Shown here piece by piece: positions 47,293 to 59,454 of a stretch of 64,000 nt of DNA. The notes beneath the pieces are model-generated. The model ran no database searches. It saw nothing but the letters and a program-made list of their open reading frames with translations, and was not told the DNA's origin. Numbering within the stretch: position 1 is the first letter of the stretch; each line of letters begins with the position of its first letter. A program made the translations under genes and the position numbers. Origin of the DNA: Nissolia schottii (lineage: Eukaryota > Streptophyta > Magnoliopsida > Fabales > Fabaceae). The stretch lies in assembly GCA_003254905.1 (NCBI GenBank), contig QANU01017745.1, positions 62,001 to 126,000 of the forward strand, written 5' to 3'.

Positions 47293-48930
47293 GGTAAACA
47301 TACGTATTCTATTGAATAATTAATGTTTGTATGATTATGTTTAAGTATCTCAAGGAATCAATTAATCATTAGGAATTAGGATGTACTATTCCTTCTAAGA
47401 TTAAATTAAACATGAAAAGTTGCTAATTCTAATGCACTGTCTATGTTCACTTATAATTGAAAGTCTAGTAATTAGTAGTGTACAATTTCATTCAATTTCA
47501 CCATATTTTAATGTCTTTGTAATTTATGGCTGTGTGGTAAAAAAAGAAAAAGAAAAAACAGAGCAGGGTGACTGACACAGGACAGAGATAGAGAAAATTC
47601 TTGTCTCTCCATAATCTAATTTTGTGTTCTCTCAAGCAAAAATTTCCTGTTCCCTTTGTCATAGCTTCAACTAGGTACAAAAATATAGGAATTTTCTGTC
47701 TTCATGTCTCTATACCCTCTTGTCTTATCCTGGTACCAAATACAGCCTAAGAGATTAGAACAAAAAGAAGGAAAGAAACTCATTTGCTTTATGATGTTTA
47801 CAGGTTGAGAAATTTGCATCCAAGTTTTCTAGGTACTGCAAAGGTGATTCTTGCTAGTTTGATGAAATTTGTATAATGAAATTTCGATGTGGATATATAT
47901 TTTTTTTCATGCTGGGAGTTTCCTCTTTCTCTCTATGTTAATGTTACTCCCATGCATTGCTTCATTATTCTTTGCACCCTATTTCGGGTTGCTTCTAAGT
48001 ATATGACACCATTTTTGTATAGGAATTTTTTTTTGGCACTTTCAAAGCTTTTGTTTCACCTTTTTATTATTATTATTCTTTTTTTTTTCCTTGTCCAATT
48101 TTACTCTCAAATTAGACATAGGATGCGTTTGTTTCTATTTATTAGACAAAAAAAATTAAGTTTTTAAAACTAAATAAGTTCTCATATATTTGTATGAACT
48201 TTTAAAAAATCAAATTATCAAAAAAAAAATTATTTTCAGCTATTCAGCCAAAGTTGAAAAGAATAACTTATTCAAAAAATATGTTTTCAACTTTTTCAAC
48301 TTTATAAAAAATTATTTTTTGAATCACTTTATTTCAATATGAAATAATCACACTCTATTTGGAATATACTAATAAATAATGGAGTGCCCAAGAGCCATAC
48401 CAATGATCATTTAGGACAAAAAGGTCTTGCTTTTCAATCTAGTATATGCAACATGAGGCTCTTTACATAGCATTAGATCAAAATGAAAATCATTATTTTG
48501 AAGTAAGCCTTCACGTTTCCATCAAAGGCAACCAGCATTCAAGTTATATTATTAAATTAAATAGTTGAAGCCTTTGAGACATGTAGAGTTTCTTCAGTCA
48601 TTCTCACTTATTATATCTATATGTACATGTCTATGTATGTGTGTGAGATTAACATAATTAGCTAGGCTCATATTTATAGGCATGCATGGTTGGCCTTACT
48701 CATTAGAAAAAATAAAAGGGGGAAATCGAATCATTGGGCCATGTCTTATTTTTTTTCATTATTCGGTTCTCCATATATATATATGGATTTGCTTTTATTT
48801 TTTTCCATATCATGGCCAAGCTTAATTGTCTTCATGCAATTAGGGACGGCTTTGAGGGTCGGTGGCCAATGAATTTCTAAATTAATATATATACACACAC
48901 ACTAATGTACAATTAGAATAGAAAGACTTG

Positions 48931-49046
48931 ATAGCCTAGTGATTTGTTTTGTCCTTTGGCCCTGAATCACTTGGGTTTTACTCCCACTCAATGCATGCAT
49001 ATTTTGGTTGGGTTTTGCTCCCACTCAATACATGCATGTTTTGGTT
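48931..49046 (+). repeat. Possible SINE fragment with 37-bp tandem repeat
   Basis: TAGCCTAGTGATT (48932-48944) resembles a tRNA A box, and GGGTTTTACTCCC (48973-48985) a diverged B box at suitable spacing. The B-box segment plus CACTCAATGCATGCAT is repeated once in tandem at 48973-49009 and 49010-49046 with a few differences. Weak evidence for a tRNA-derived SINE; the tandem repeat itself is plain. Confidence 0.35.
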
Positions 49047-50059
49047 TTAACTACTAAATTTAAAGTTAAATTCTATATAGTTCTAACGATATAGTAAAAA
49101 GATGGCATCAAACAATCAAATCAACATACTTCAATATAGTTCTAACTATTCCGTTTGCTATGAGCTTATGAATTAAATCACTTTTTTTCTAGAATAATTA
49201 TAAAACATTGCTTATATCATTCATTCAACCTATCAAACATCCATCAACAAATTTATTTAATTAAAACATCAATGATAATAATCACAATATTTCTTAATGT
49301 CGTATAATCTTTTACTGTTTGAATTCTTTCCTCCCTTTTTAATTTGCAATAATTCTATATATGCATAGTTGCATGCAGTGACGGAGATATCGGAAAAAGG
49401 GACCGAAAATAAGCACTGAGCATATAATAATGTGGATTAATTTCCATATTGATAACTAGATTTTGAAGGGGAAATGTAATCCCCAACGAAAATCGATCGA
49501 GTTCATCGTTACACACTAACACTATCTATACTGCCTTTATTGCCTTTATATTTTACATTTTAAATTTCAGTTTTCATTATTAATTAATCCCAAAGTATCG
49601 TGGGACATAATAATATATAGAGACCCTTAAAGTTGTGTGTAGAAATTAAGATTCCATAGAAAACTAACTACACATGAGTAAAAATGACACGTTCATATAT
49701 AGAGTTTCTATGAAAGAAAAGCGCAATGATCTTCATAGAATATAGCATATGGTGCTTAATTTGTCATGGGATAACTTATTCCGCATGGGATTAGAATGTC
49801 AACTTTCTCATGTTCTTTTTGCTTCCATCTATGGGATTTGAAATCCATGGGAGAATTACATGAATTAATTATAGAGATTCTTGCACAGTCTTTAGTTGAT
49901 CTTTATATAGACTTTATAGTATATATATTAGAATGTCGATTATATATATGCATAAATTCTTAGTACATTAACATATTTGGCATCATGCATGAATAACATT
50001 TAGACTCGTCAAAAAAACAAGAACAACATTTAGTCAATGGTTAATTATGTGAGGACACA

Positions 50060-50416
50060 TTCCCTTTTCTTTTTAATTAAAAATGATTTTTTTGGTTAAT
50101 GAAAGTTTTTTTAATTAAAAAAGATTTTTTAATTAATCAACATATTTTTTATAGCTTATAACATTATTTTTTAAGCTAAAAATGACTTTGTAGTTAACGA
50201 AGATTTTTCATATTCTATAGCATCATGTTTTCAGTTAGAAAGAATTTTTTGATTGATGAGCATTTTTATAATATAGCCTATAACCTTATTTTTTAAGGTA
50301 AAAACAACTTTTTAGTTTATGGGCATTTTTCATAATTTATATCCTTATCTTTTTATAGCCTATAATTGTTGAAAAATGCAACAAATTTATTGATAATGTG
50401 TGTTTTTCTAGTAGTG
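50060..50416 (+). mobile_element. CACTA (En/Spm) transposon terminus with subterminal repeats
   Basis: The segment ends with TTTTTCTAGTAGTG (50403-50416), the reverse complement of the CACTACTAGAAAAA terminus of plant CACTA elements. To its left are about four degenerate units of roughly 80 bp, each with GATTTTTTGATTGATGAGCA-like, CATTTTT, TATAGCCTATA and TTATTTTTTAAG motifs, typical of subterminal repeats. No matching left terminus was found, so only this end survives. A second copy lies at 59455-59790. Confidence 0.7.
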
Positions 50417-51183
50417 ATATGCTTAACCTACAAGTATCACGATCATTTAGTACAATTTTACTTGGCATTCTTGTGCATTAGCATAGGTTAATATAACAAG
50501 ACCTCTAATTAATCTTATTTAAACATTTTCAAATGATTAAGCAAAAAATTTATTCAAATGAGATGAATATGTAATCTTACTTGTATAACTACAAATTAAA
50601 ATCTTGCACATTTTTTTTTTAAATGGACTCAATTTATAATGAAATTGAGCCAACTCAGATGTATTAAAGTTGCTTATGCTAGGCAATTTTCTGGATTGTC
50701 ACTGAAGATACAAACAATATGTTCAACTGAAAAGAACTAGATTTAAAATTCAATAATAGATCATATTCCATTCCTTTCATTTCTTTGTCGTAACTCTAAA
50801 AAAAAAAAGAATAAAAAAAAAAAAGAAAAGATGGCAATCTCATTTTCCTTTTTTCAATGGGGATGACCTATGGTTCATGACTCAACTAACTTGGGAAGAT
50901 TCAGCATCCTTGACCTTCTGCTTAATTTGTGCTGAGTTTGAAGTGAAAAGTCGCCCTTGTATTCTTGCGGGTTCCATTCTCGTTAATTAATACAAAGACC
51001 ATTTTAATAAACGAAGAAACACACTCGTCATCATACAATTAAGAATCAAATGCAAGTGTGGTTTAACCGTGTTCCATTTTCTCTCCCCTTTTCACACCCG
51101 ATCCTATTATTGGTTATAGGTGCTGCTGTTGCAATTTGACGAAGTGATTATGGTGCCAAAATCCATATATGGTCTGGACTCAT

Positions 51184-54100
51184 TCATATGCCAACAACTG
51201 AAGCGCTAATTTTGTCAGGACCTCGACAGTAATCAAGCTCTACAAAAGTACCCCCTCCTTCTCCCTTGGCTAGTCTTCCTGGATTGATAGCAATGCATTT
51301 CATGCGGTTTGCCTCCTTGTTTTCCCCATTAAGCACCTGCACAGTGATGAATAATTTCTAAATGTTTTCTCGTAAAATAGTATCCAACATTTCTCTGGAA
51401 GGTTTTGATTATTAGCTTCTTTGATAGTTCAAGAAAAGAAAAAGAAGCATCGGAGTGAAGAAAATCGTTTACCTTGACAAAGAACTTAATGTCTGAAGGT
51501 AGGATAAGCACATCTGGAACTGACGAGAGTTGAAGGGCTTCTGGAGCAAGAGAAAAGTCCAAAGGAACACTGTCTGCCGGTGGGTAAAGTGGATAGAAGC
51601 TAATTCAAAAGTTGAAAGGCATCAATTGTTTCTGATGATTTCAGAACCCAACATCAAGCACAAAAATCAAAAGATAAAAGTATCACCTTTGTTGGCTAAG
51701 AATATGGTTTGTAAGTCTACCCAAGCGATCAATAGGTTTTCCATCTGGTGCAGTTCGTGATATCTCCTCCCCGCTCAGATGCTTGAGAATATCCACAGTG
51801 CAGCAACCAACTTTGACCTGAAAAGCAACCCTGAATGAGAATACTTACTTGCACCTCTCCAGACACAGCAATTGACTTAACCCTGACGTTTTTCTTTCTT
51901 TGGATAAAAAAAATCAGTTAGTGGGGACTATAACCAAGAATTTCCTTAAACAGATATAAGAACAAAATATGGTTTTTGAGTCAGTCAGATTTTTATTTCA
52001 AAAGCCCAGATGTATAATGTGGAAGTAGAACTGTACAACTTGATGGAATAATAAGAGTAAGATATAATATGGAGTTTTAGTAAAACATCATTTTCCTTCC
52101 TGAAGTTGGCAACTTCTATCAATTTTGTTGCCAAACTTTCAAAATTATCAAAATTGTCCCAAAATTGCCAAATGTTAATCAACATCGTCCATGGGTTAAG
52201 TCTCCGCAGGACTAACTTGATGGACGTTTGATAATTTTGAGGACAATTTTGATGATTTTGAAAGTTTAGGGGCAAAATTGATGGAAACTGTCAACTTCAA
52301 CGACAAAAATGATGTTTTATGCCATAATATGAGATTGCCATAAATACCTCATTTGCCTCAAAGGTTCCAGGATTAGTGAGACTGGCTATCTGAATAATAA
52401 AAATTAATTATGTAAGCATCAATGACACTGGCAAATAGTGAATGATATTCTTCAAATACATGCAACAATTCTGAAGATTAATTCATAAATGCTTTAAAAT
52501 CATTATACAACCTGAGATTTGAGATCATGAAGATTGATATCCAATTCAGGCTGCAAAAACAACTGATTGAAATCAACTTTGAATCTATTATTAGAGGAAA
52601 CAAATCCACTGGCTAATGTATAAAAATCATATCCTAGTTGACTCAATTCTATTTGTACCTGAGGAAAAACAAAATCATGGTTAGCATCCCGTGTAGATGG
52701 TACAAGAAGAACGCGTGCTGCAGAACCCATACATTCTATATAATCTTTCAACTGGGAACCAAAAGTATATCGCAGGGGTTAGAAAAAAAATAAAATGAAA
52801 ATTCAAAAAACAATTCCTACTATTAAGAGTTAAAATTCCAAAAACCTTCCTCATGATGTCAAAATGAAATATTTCATCAAAGCTCCTGTCCACGGTTCCT
52901 TTCTTAATGTTTGGGTGTTCAGTATCTACAAATGGTCCCAGCTGAGAAAAAAATCCAGCAGGCATAATCAAAGTTTACACCTTATAAGAGCACATATGTT
53001 CTAGGACCTAAAAATTAATAAAAACAAAGATGCAGATTTCGGTGTTAGCGGTATTACCAATACAAGCAACTGTGGCTGTCTTCTCTTTGCATATGCTAAG
53101 AGTTCTACAAAAGGCTCAAACAGCAAATTGTCTGTTGTAGTAAAAGGGCCTGCTGCAATAATCTGTTAAACACCAAGAGCATGTTTAGAATATAAATTAC
53201 TAACAGAAATCCTGTGTAGGATTATCACAGTTATATTTTTTGTTTAAGAAAAAGCAGCAATTTTTCTAATATCAATAGTATGTCATTTGCATCCGAGAAA
53301 TGGGTACAAGGTTGTATGTGTTACACGAGTGCCTTATGACCATAAACAAACAAACATGTTAAGTGTAGTGTCATTGTTAAAAATGATCTTATGTAAAAAA
53401 CTGTAAAAACAATTTCTCAATGTAGTGAAGTATAGTTTTCACGAGAACTCATTGACTAAAAAAAATAAGAAATGCATACCATTGATAACTCTCTCTCTTT
53501 ACTGAGAATAGCAGTTGGCTGACTCTCCTTATCAATAACTTGTTTCTTTGTTGGATTCAAATCTTCATCATCAGCAACGGAGGTAGGTATGGAATCCACC
53601 AATTTGGATGCCACTAAGCAATGTCCACTAGGATTATGGCCTTCAATACCAACTATCTATCAAAAAATGAAATCCTCCTTTCATGACTCATAATTTTGAT
53701 ACACTTACATATAAAACCTGAATCATGGTTATCAAACTCTTGAGTTAACTCTTAAACTCTTATGAACTTATGAGTTTAGGTCTCAATTGAGTTAACTTGT
53801 TTAGCAACTTGGAACTGAGTGAACTCGGGTGAACTTGGATAAACTCGGATAAACTCATGAGTTCCCTCTTTTAGTCAAAATTTAGCCTCTCAAACTCCAA
53901 AACACAATATTTCCCAAAGATCACTTTTAATTAGGATTTCTAAATAAAGTATCTTGACATCTTGACTTATTTTAGGTTGATTTATAACATTATGAAGTAT
54001 AGATGTGTTGTTTTTTATGCGGTTTTAATTTATTTGATGTACTTTATGACTTATGTTTGCCTAATTATGATTTGGAAATGAAATTGTGACTTATATTTTG

Positions 54101-54873
54101 CTTTACTATAATTTTAATATATAATATTAATGAATTATAAATATTTTTTATTAATATTTTTATAATAAGTAAACTCTTACGAATTTACGATTGGAGTTTA
54201 CCTATGGTCCACTAGCTTAGGTAAACTCGCGAGTTTGATAACCTTGACTCGAATTTTAACCGGCCATTTCCATGTCTCACCTGACCAGGAAAAATCGAAA
54301 AATGGCTTAACTGTCCCAAGTCTAGACGAACACATTCCCCTCCAGAATGCTCAACACTGTCAAGATATAAGAAAATTGACCATGTATGATAGTTGAAACT
54401 GAAGTTAAAATCTAGAAAATGTTAGATATGTCATGTCACACTTAAACACTATGTCTCAAATGATTCAACAGGGTAATCTCCACATGGATGCCCTAAAATA
54501 GAATAGTGCATCAAAAATCAAGCCAATTCGGTCATTTACATTAGCTCGTCCATTTTGATAAATTGACTTTTGTTTGAAAGAGCATTGTTCCATTTTGTTC
54601 ATCAACAAATCACATAGACAGATATGTAGATGCATTAGCCTGACAAGGGAAAAACAGATAGCTGTGTAAATACTATATAGAGATATAATGCCTATTTACC
54701 TGCTCTGCAGCATGACAGACTTCTCATTTAGACGGCCTTCTGCATCACAACCGATCATGCCAACAGCAAAAATGTTTCTCTGATAAGGCATGTGAGTTTA
54801 AATTCAGACAATTTACACCTACTCAAAGAGGATTTGATGCTATTGTAATAATAACAATAAAACAAAATAAAAT

Positions 54874-54905
<32 letters not shown>

Positions 54906-56931
54906 TGATACAGTCATATACAGGTTAAAAAAACTAAACAGCACAACTTCATTAACCAAGAGCTGATATTACCTTATTACTATTCAATTATTGTGCTTCA
55001 GATTGACTGTAATTAACTACCACAAAAACATGGTTTTACCTTCAAAATTTTGTGTAGACATCGCAGAGAGAGAAAGATGCATGAACTTACCTGTGAAGCA
55101 ATTGTGGGGTCTGTTGGTTCTTCATAAAGCCCAGAAGCAACAAATGCCTTAGTTTGTTTCCGAATCCGGTTTTCTATTGCATTAACCTAAATAACCAAAA
55201 TAAGATTTCAACAAAAAATGTACAAGGGTAACAATACAAGAGCCACGCTTTACATCACATTCACATACCCTATCCTCAGTCCTATCGTACATGAATCTGC
55301 AACCAGGTTTGGGCCCTGATACATGAACCACCAACGAACACCTTTTACGGGGTACAACTTTCCTTATAACATCATCCTCATCACTCTCATGATTAGGTGC
55401 TTGTTTTTCGTTCTCTAGATCAGGCATTGTGTTGATGCTAAATTTCACCACAAACTTAGCCGTTCGCTTTGAAAAGGGTGTCACTAGCTCAGTTGGTTTT
55501 CCAGAAGATAAAACATTCCCATTTGTTAGAGATGTTGATTCACGTGCAGGTGAATAGAGATCTTGATGATGATTCGTTGGAGTTCCAGGAGTATTATCCT
55601 GTGCATCATCATTATTATTTAAGATCCTGCATAAAAGGATTCTTATGAAAAGATTTATAGTGTAACATGAATTCTGAACAAAAATCAAACAGTTCTGTCT
55701 GCTTTATCACCCATTACATAATCAAACATGAAACGGTGATAAACAAAAACCAACAAGAAGCAGGGCACTTAGTAGTCTACTCAGTCCCAGCAACATCCAG
55801 GGGTTTTATATCAAAGCCAAGGGATGTAAAAGTGAAAACGCAATTCTAAGGAATACATAAAGGAAATGGAGTTTACCACAAACAGAAGTTGGTAAAAGAT
55901 GCAGCAGCCACATCATTTGCACTTACTGATGTGAGCAATAAGGAGGTACAATGATACATATAAAAGCACCATGCAAATTTGACCAAAAAAAAGCACCATT
56001 TAAAAAAGTTGAATAATTATATTCCTTATTTTTTTTTTTTTTGCACTACTTTTACAATATGCAGAATGTTTTGTTTACGTAAATGTGAATGTCCTGTTTC
56101 AACAATGGACGAAAAAGAACTTCCCCTTATGTTTAACCATTAAAGCAGCCCAATAGTTACAATTCGGTCACTAAGCAAAAAACATAAAGAAACATGGACA
56201 TATCTACACAAACTAAGATATGCTTACATTTCTACATCTCTAATAGAGTAACTGTGCAAGGTAGGTTCTTCCTTTATAATAGCTTCTTTCTTCGTAGTTT
56301 GCAGGTGCATAAGAAAGCCATCCATTTCAGCATTTTGCACTTTCGGCTCATTCAGCTGCCTGTAAAAAGCCACCATCCAAATTTAAAGAAAGCATTATTT
56401 TCAGTTTAGCCATTTCATTTTAAATAAAGAAAGCATTATTTTCTCCAGATTCATAACGGCCGCATAATGCTGTTGTGGCAATCTATACAACCGCATCTTA
56501 ATAGCAATTAAAGCCCCATCGGTAGTATTTTCCAACAATTTTCTGCAATTACATTAATCATAATCATAAGGTAACAACAATTTAAAACCATGTAGCAATG
56601 CAACACATAGTATACTCTTCTGAAATCGGAAATTCAGTAAGTGAGGGAATAGTACTTAGGGTCAAAATTCAATAGCAAATAGGCGCATAAAAAGGCACAA
56701 ACCTGTTGAGGTAATACACCTCCCAGCTGGAGACGAGATCTGCAGGGCTGAGACTGTAGTTGATGCAGAAAGCGAGACCTACATGCATTAGCAACAAATT
56801 AAGAGACGAGAAACATATTTTTTTGCGCACGAGTAACGAAGGAACTGCAACTTACACTTATTGAGAATTTCTTCTTCTTCATCAAGATTGAACCCTGCTG
56901 TTCTGAACTCTGACTTGATTTCCTCTTCCAT
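51184..56931 (-). CDS. POLA2: DNA polymerase alpha subunit B
   Basis: Fifteen exons on the minus strand (56856-56931, 56703-56778, 56228-56359, 55269-55626, 55091-55186, 54700-54779, 54281-54356, 53480-53656, 53058-53162, 52846-52941, 52512-52751, 52348-52389, 51687-51817, 51473-51599, 51184-51336) give 654 aa with all phases matching. The N-terminus (MEEEIKSEFRTAGFNLDEEE) leads into the small helical domain that binds partners, followed by a Pro/Ser-rich linker. The C-terminal OB and inactive calcineurin-like phosphoesterase domains include MIGCDAEGRLNE, GQIVGIEGHNPSG, AAGPFTTTDNLLFEPF, LLVLLGPFVDTEHP, LLVPSTRDANHDFVFPQ, and LTNPGTFEANEVKVGCCTVDILKHLS. The subunit tethers the catalytic subunit in the polymerase alpha-primase complex, which starts each Okazaki fragment in the nucleus. 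The 5' leader has a telo-box. Two introns host MITE-like elements. Confidence 0.94.
52072..52323. mobile_element. Fold-back MITE in a POLA2 intron
   Basis: About 250 bp with long, imperfect inverted arms of about 85 bp. The left arm begins near TAAAACATCATTTT (52081-52094) and includes CAATTTTG..GCCAAACTTTCAAAAT. The right arm is its complement, ending AATGATGTTTTA (52309-52320). It is flanked by direct repeats ATAATATG at 52064-52071 and 52324-52331, consistent with an 8-bp target duplication. It lies in the intron between the 42-nt exon 52348-52389 and exon 51687-51817. A degenerate relative is near 1805-1870. Confidence 0.75.
53725..54244. mobile_element. MITE-like element in a POLA2 intron
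   Basis: About 520 bp bounded by inverted repeats GGTTATCAAACTC (53727-53739) and GAGTTTGATAACC (54231-54243). The interior near both ends has repeated ACTC/GAGTT motifs. Flanks TGAATC and TGACTC may be a diverged target duplication. It is noncoding and AT-rich in the middle. It lies between exons 53480-53656 and 54281-54356, ending only about 37 bp from the latter. Confidence 0.7.
54874..54902. repeat. (GA)n microsatellite
   Basis: About 14 AG units in a POLA2 intron. Confidence 0.95.
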
Positions 56932-57284
56932 TTGCGCGCGCTCTCTAGGGTTTCTCTGATTTGAAGTGCCCAGAAAAGATGGCTGGACCTTTCAACTATT
57001 GACGGATTATATTTAAAAATAAAATATTGAAGGATAAATTGCACTCCACCCCCGCCCCAAGTATGTGGAGTAATTAGTGTAAACCATAGTGTACCCAGAA
57101 AATAAAAATAATATACAATATAATATTTTCCATTAAAAATATAAGGTTATTGGCTACAAAAATTACAGTTTATCAAAAATTATTTTCGAGTAAAAATTTA
57201 ATATTACAAAAAAAATGTCCTTTTATGATAAAAATGTCCTTTTGTGTGTGTGTGTGCGTGCGTGCATGTGTGCGTGCGTGTGTG
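56932..57284. other. POLA2 promoter and flank
   Basis: Short 5' flank of POLA2, AT-rich from 57000, ending in a TG/CG-type microsatellite (57241-57288) that borders the duplicate block. No gene. Confidence 0.6.
56946..56953 (-). promoter_or_regulatory. Telo-box in the POLA2 leader
   Basis: AAACCCTA on the gene's strand (TAGGGTTT on the plus strand), 15 bp upstream of the ATG. Telo-boxes are known from promoters and leaders of plant genes active in dividing cells, which suits a replication gene. A GC-rich TTTGCGCGCGC sits between it and the ATG but does not exactly match the E2F consensus. Confidence 0.55.
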
Positions 57285-57624
57285 TGTAACTCTTAAAATT
57301 TTTCCTTTCCCCTCGTAAACGTAACTCATAAAACACTAAAGAGCACACAATATCACATGCATGAACTTTATATACATGTGTGTGTATATATATACACCCT
57401 AAATTATATATATAAAACATTCATCAATTTTCCATTGCTGAAGTAGGTAAGTAGCACATATATTTAGCATTTTTTCCCATTCACTTGGCCAAGAACTGTA
57501 TCATTCTCATTGTTTCCTATGAGCATACTCCTTTGCCATCAAATATATGACAATTTTTAGTTCGTCAAATAGTCCAAATCGTTACAAGAAATACAGTCTA
57601 CCACTCCTTTCTTTTCCCCTTAGT

Positions 57625-58161
57625 GCTCATTTGGTACGTCGGATAGGATAAAAACAGATAGGACATTGACGAGTGTGATAAAGGTTGATAGGATGAAAGT
57701 GTATAGGACAAGACCTAATCAAATTTTAATTAGTCTTTGGGATGACATGGGACAAAGACTCGTAGGATAAGTCAGTTTTTATTTATTTATTTATTATTAT
57801 TATTATTATTTTAACATTATTATGATTATTATTACTGTTATTATAATTATTATTATGATTGATGTTATTATTATTATTTTATTGCTAATAATATTATTAT
57901 TATTATTATTTTTTATTAATAATATTAATAATAATATGATTAATATTACAATGATTTTATTATTATTAATTATTATTATTATTCTATTATTTCTTATCCA
58001 TCACATTATTATCAAGCCTAATCCCACCAGATTAACTTATCCATCAAAATGATGGATAGAGTTTTTAATGAATTAGTATGTTCAATACGCTGTGTGCGCC
58101 AAACACTAGATAAAACAATAATAGATTAGATATGCTTATCCAATTCGGCTTGTCAACGGGT
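57625..58161. mobile_element. Nonautonomous transposon-like insert in the duplicate block
   Basis: A 537-bp insert flanked by the 7-bp direct repeat CCTTAGT (57618-57624 and 58162-58168). The parental region has an unoccupied site near 32034-32042 (CCTTTAGTCATTGC). Ends are only weakly inverted (GCTCATTTGGTACGTCGGAT on the left; a GGATAAG-containing stretch on the right strand of the other end). The centre is an ATT/TTA-rich microsatellite-like tract (57781-57990). Superfamily unknown. Confidence 0.7.
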
Positions 58162-58813
58162 CCTTAGTCACTGCAATTCCCATCCATGCACATACTTTTT
58201 GCACTATTAATTCTTTCCTCTTAATTTTCATCCACATCTAAACAAGAAAAATTAATTTTCTTCCTTCCATTTTCCTCTCTTTCTCATTTTCTACTCAATC
58301 AAACATACGATAAGACAACCACACTCATAAAAATGTGCGATTTATTGTGACGCCATGCTATGATGGACCCAATACTTATATGAATGTAGTTATCTATTTT
58401 AATAGTAATACTATGATTTTTCTATAATAAAATACAAAATAAATACTTCATATTCATCAATGAATTATAATTTAAGTGATATCTCATGAAAAGAATCAAA
58501 CTTTTTAACCACACATAATGAAAAAGAGAATAAAGCTCAAAATCTTAATACGTTCTAATGCTCTCGCAACCAAACGAGAACTAATTAATTTCTCCTCCTT
58601 CACATGAAATTGAGATCATTACCAAATAATCTAATTGAGATACCATCCTCTACTTTCCTTAAATTGTGATCTCAATTGAGACACTAGTAATGAAAATCAA
58701 TGTAGTTACACACATGGTCCCAAGAACAAAAGCAGCGGAACAAAACACAAGCAAGGGACAGCCATGAAAACAGTAGTTACCTTGCCATCTTGTGGACCCA
58801 AACCATGTGCCTG

Positions 58814-58817
<4 letters not shown>

Positions 58818-58860
<43 letters not shown>
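58818..58860. repeat. (TA)n microsatellite
   Basis: About 21 TA units. The parental site at 33.0 kb has only a few, so the array expanded in the copy. Confidence 0.95.
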
Positions 58861-58863
<3 letters not shown>

Positions 58864-59129
58864 TTTTATTATCACTTTGTCTTCCTTGATGCAAACCATT
58901 CACCTTTTCAAATATCTAATAAACCTACATACCTTTTTTTTTTTTTCACTAATCACATAGTAAACCCATAAAAAAGTACATAGTAAGAAGAAGAAAGAAA
59001 AATGTTTATTACACTAAACTTTGGTAGTTACACCATCAATACATAAAAATTAGAGTGATAAAAAATATAATAAAGAAAATACACCCCAAACATAAGTCAT
59101 GTTTGTAGCATGGAGTAAAATTGTAATGC

Positions 59130-59274
59130 AAATGACTTCTTGCTCTTATCTCTATTGTTGGAGAAGATTGAGGCCAAACCAAATAGGTTAGCAGAATGAA
59201 CATTGAGAACAGGACTGACCCTAACACTGTTGTTACAATAAGATCCATGACTCTTGTAATTCAATGGAGGCTTT
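59130..59274 (-). pseudogene. 3' fragment of the DUF1645-like gene
   Basis: Read on the minus strand it matches the last 45 or so codons of the gene at 33367-34224 (KPPLNYKSHGSY...SANLFGLASIFSNNRDKSKK) with few changes, one being Gly to Cys. One of the three terminal AAG codons is gone and the TAA stop has become TCA, so the stop codon is lost. The 5' side is cut at the CTTT joint, where unrelated sequence begins. No promoter or start codon is associated with it. Confidence 0.85.
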
Positions 59275-59454
59275 AGTTGATCTTTATATAGACTTTATAG
59301 TATATGTATTAGAATGTCAATCATATATATATGCATAAATTCTTAGTACATTAACACATTTGGCATCATGAATGAATAACATTTAGACTCATCAAAAAAA
59401 CAAGAACGACATTTAGTCAATGGTTAATTATGTGAGGAGACATTCCCTATTCTT

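Larger units (their letters stand above)
47293..51183. other. Intergenic region with transposon remains
   Basis: No gene recognised. 47500-47760 contains a decayed MITE-like segment rich in GACAGAGA/TGTCTCT motifs. 48.93-49.05 kb has a tRNA-like box A/box B pair and a 37-bp tandem repeat. 49.89-51.01 kb is the source of the second part of the duplicate block at 59.3-60.25 kb. 50.06-50.42 kb is a CACTA transposon end. The rest is AT-rich spacer. Confidence 0.55.

Noticed and set aside
56436..56546. Minus-strand open stretch in a POLA2 intron, preceded by TTGCAG, that could be read as an extra exon (KLLENTTDGALIAIK...)
   Set aside because: Exons 56703-56778 and 56228-56359 already join in frame to give the conserved YYLNRQLNEP. 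Including this stretch would interrupt it, and it looks like a decayed repeat near a duplicated AAAGAAAGCATTATTTTC.
57822..58052. Ile/Leu-only open frame
   Set aside because: Translation of an ATT microsatellite inside a transposon-like insert.
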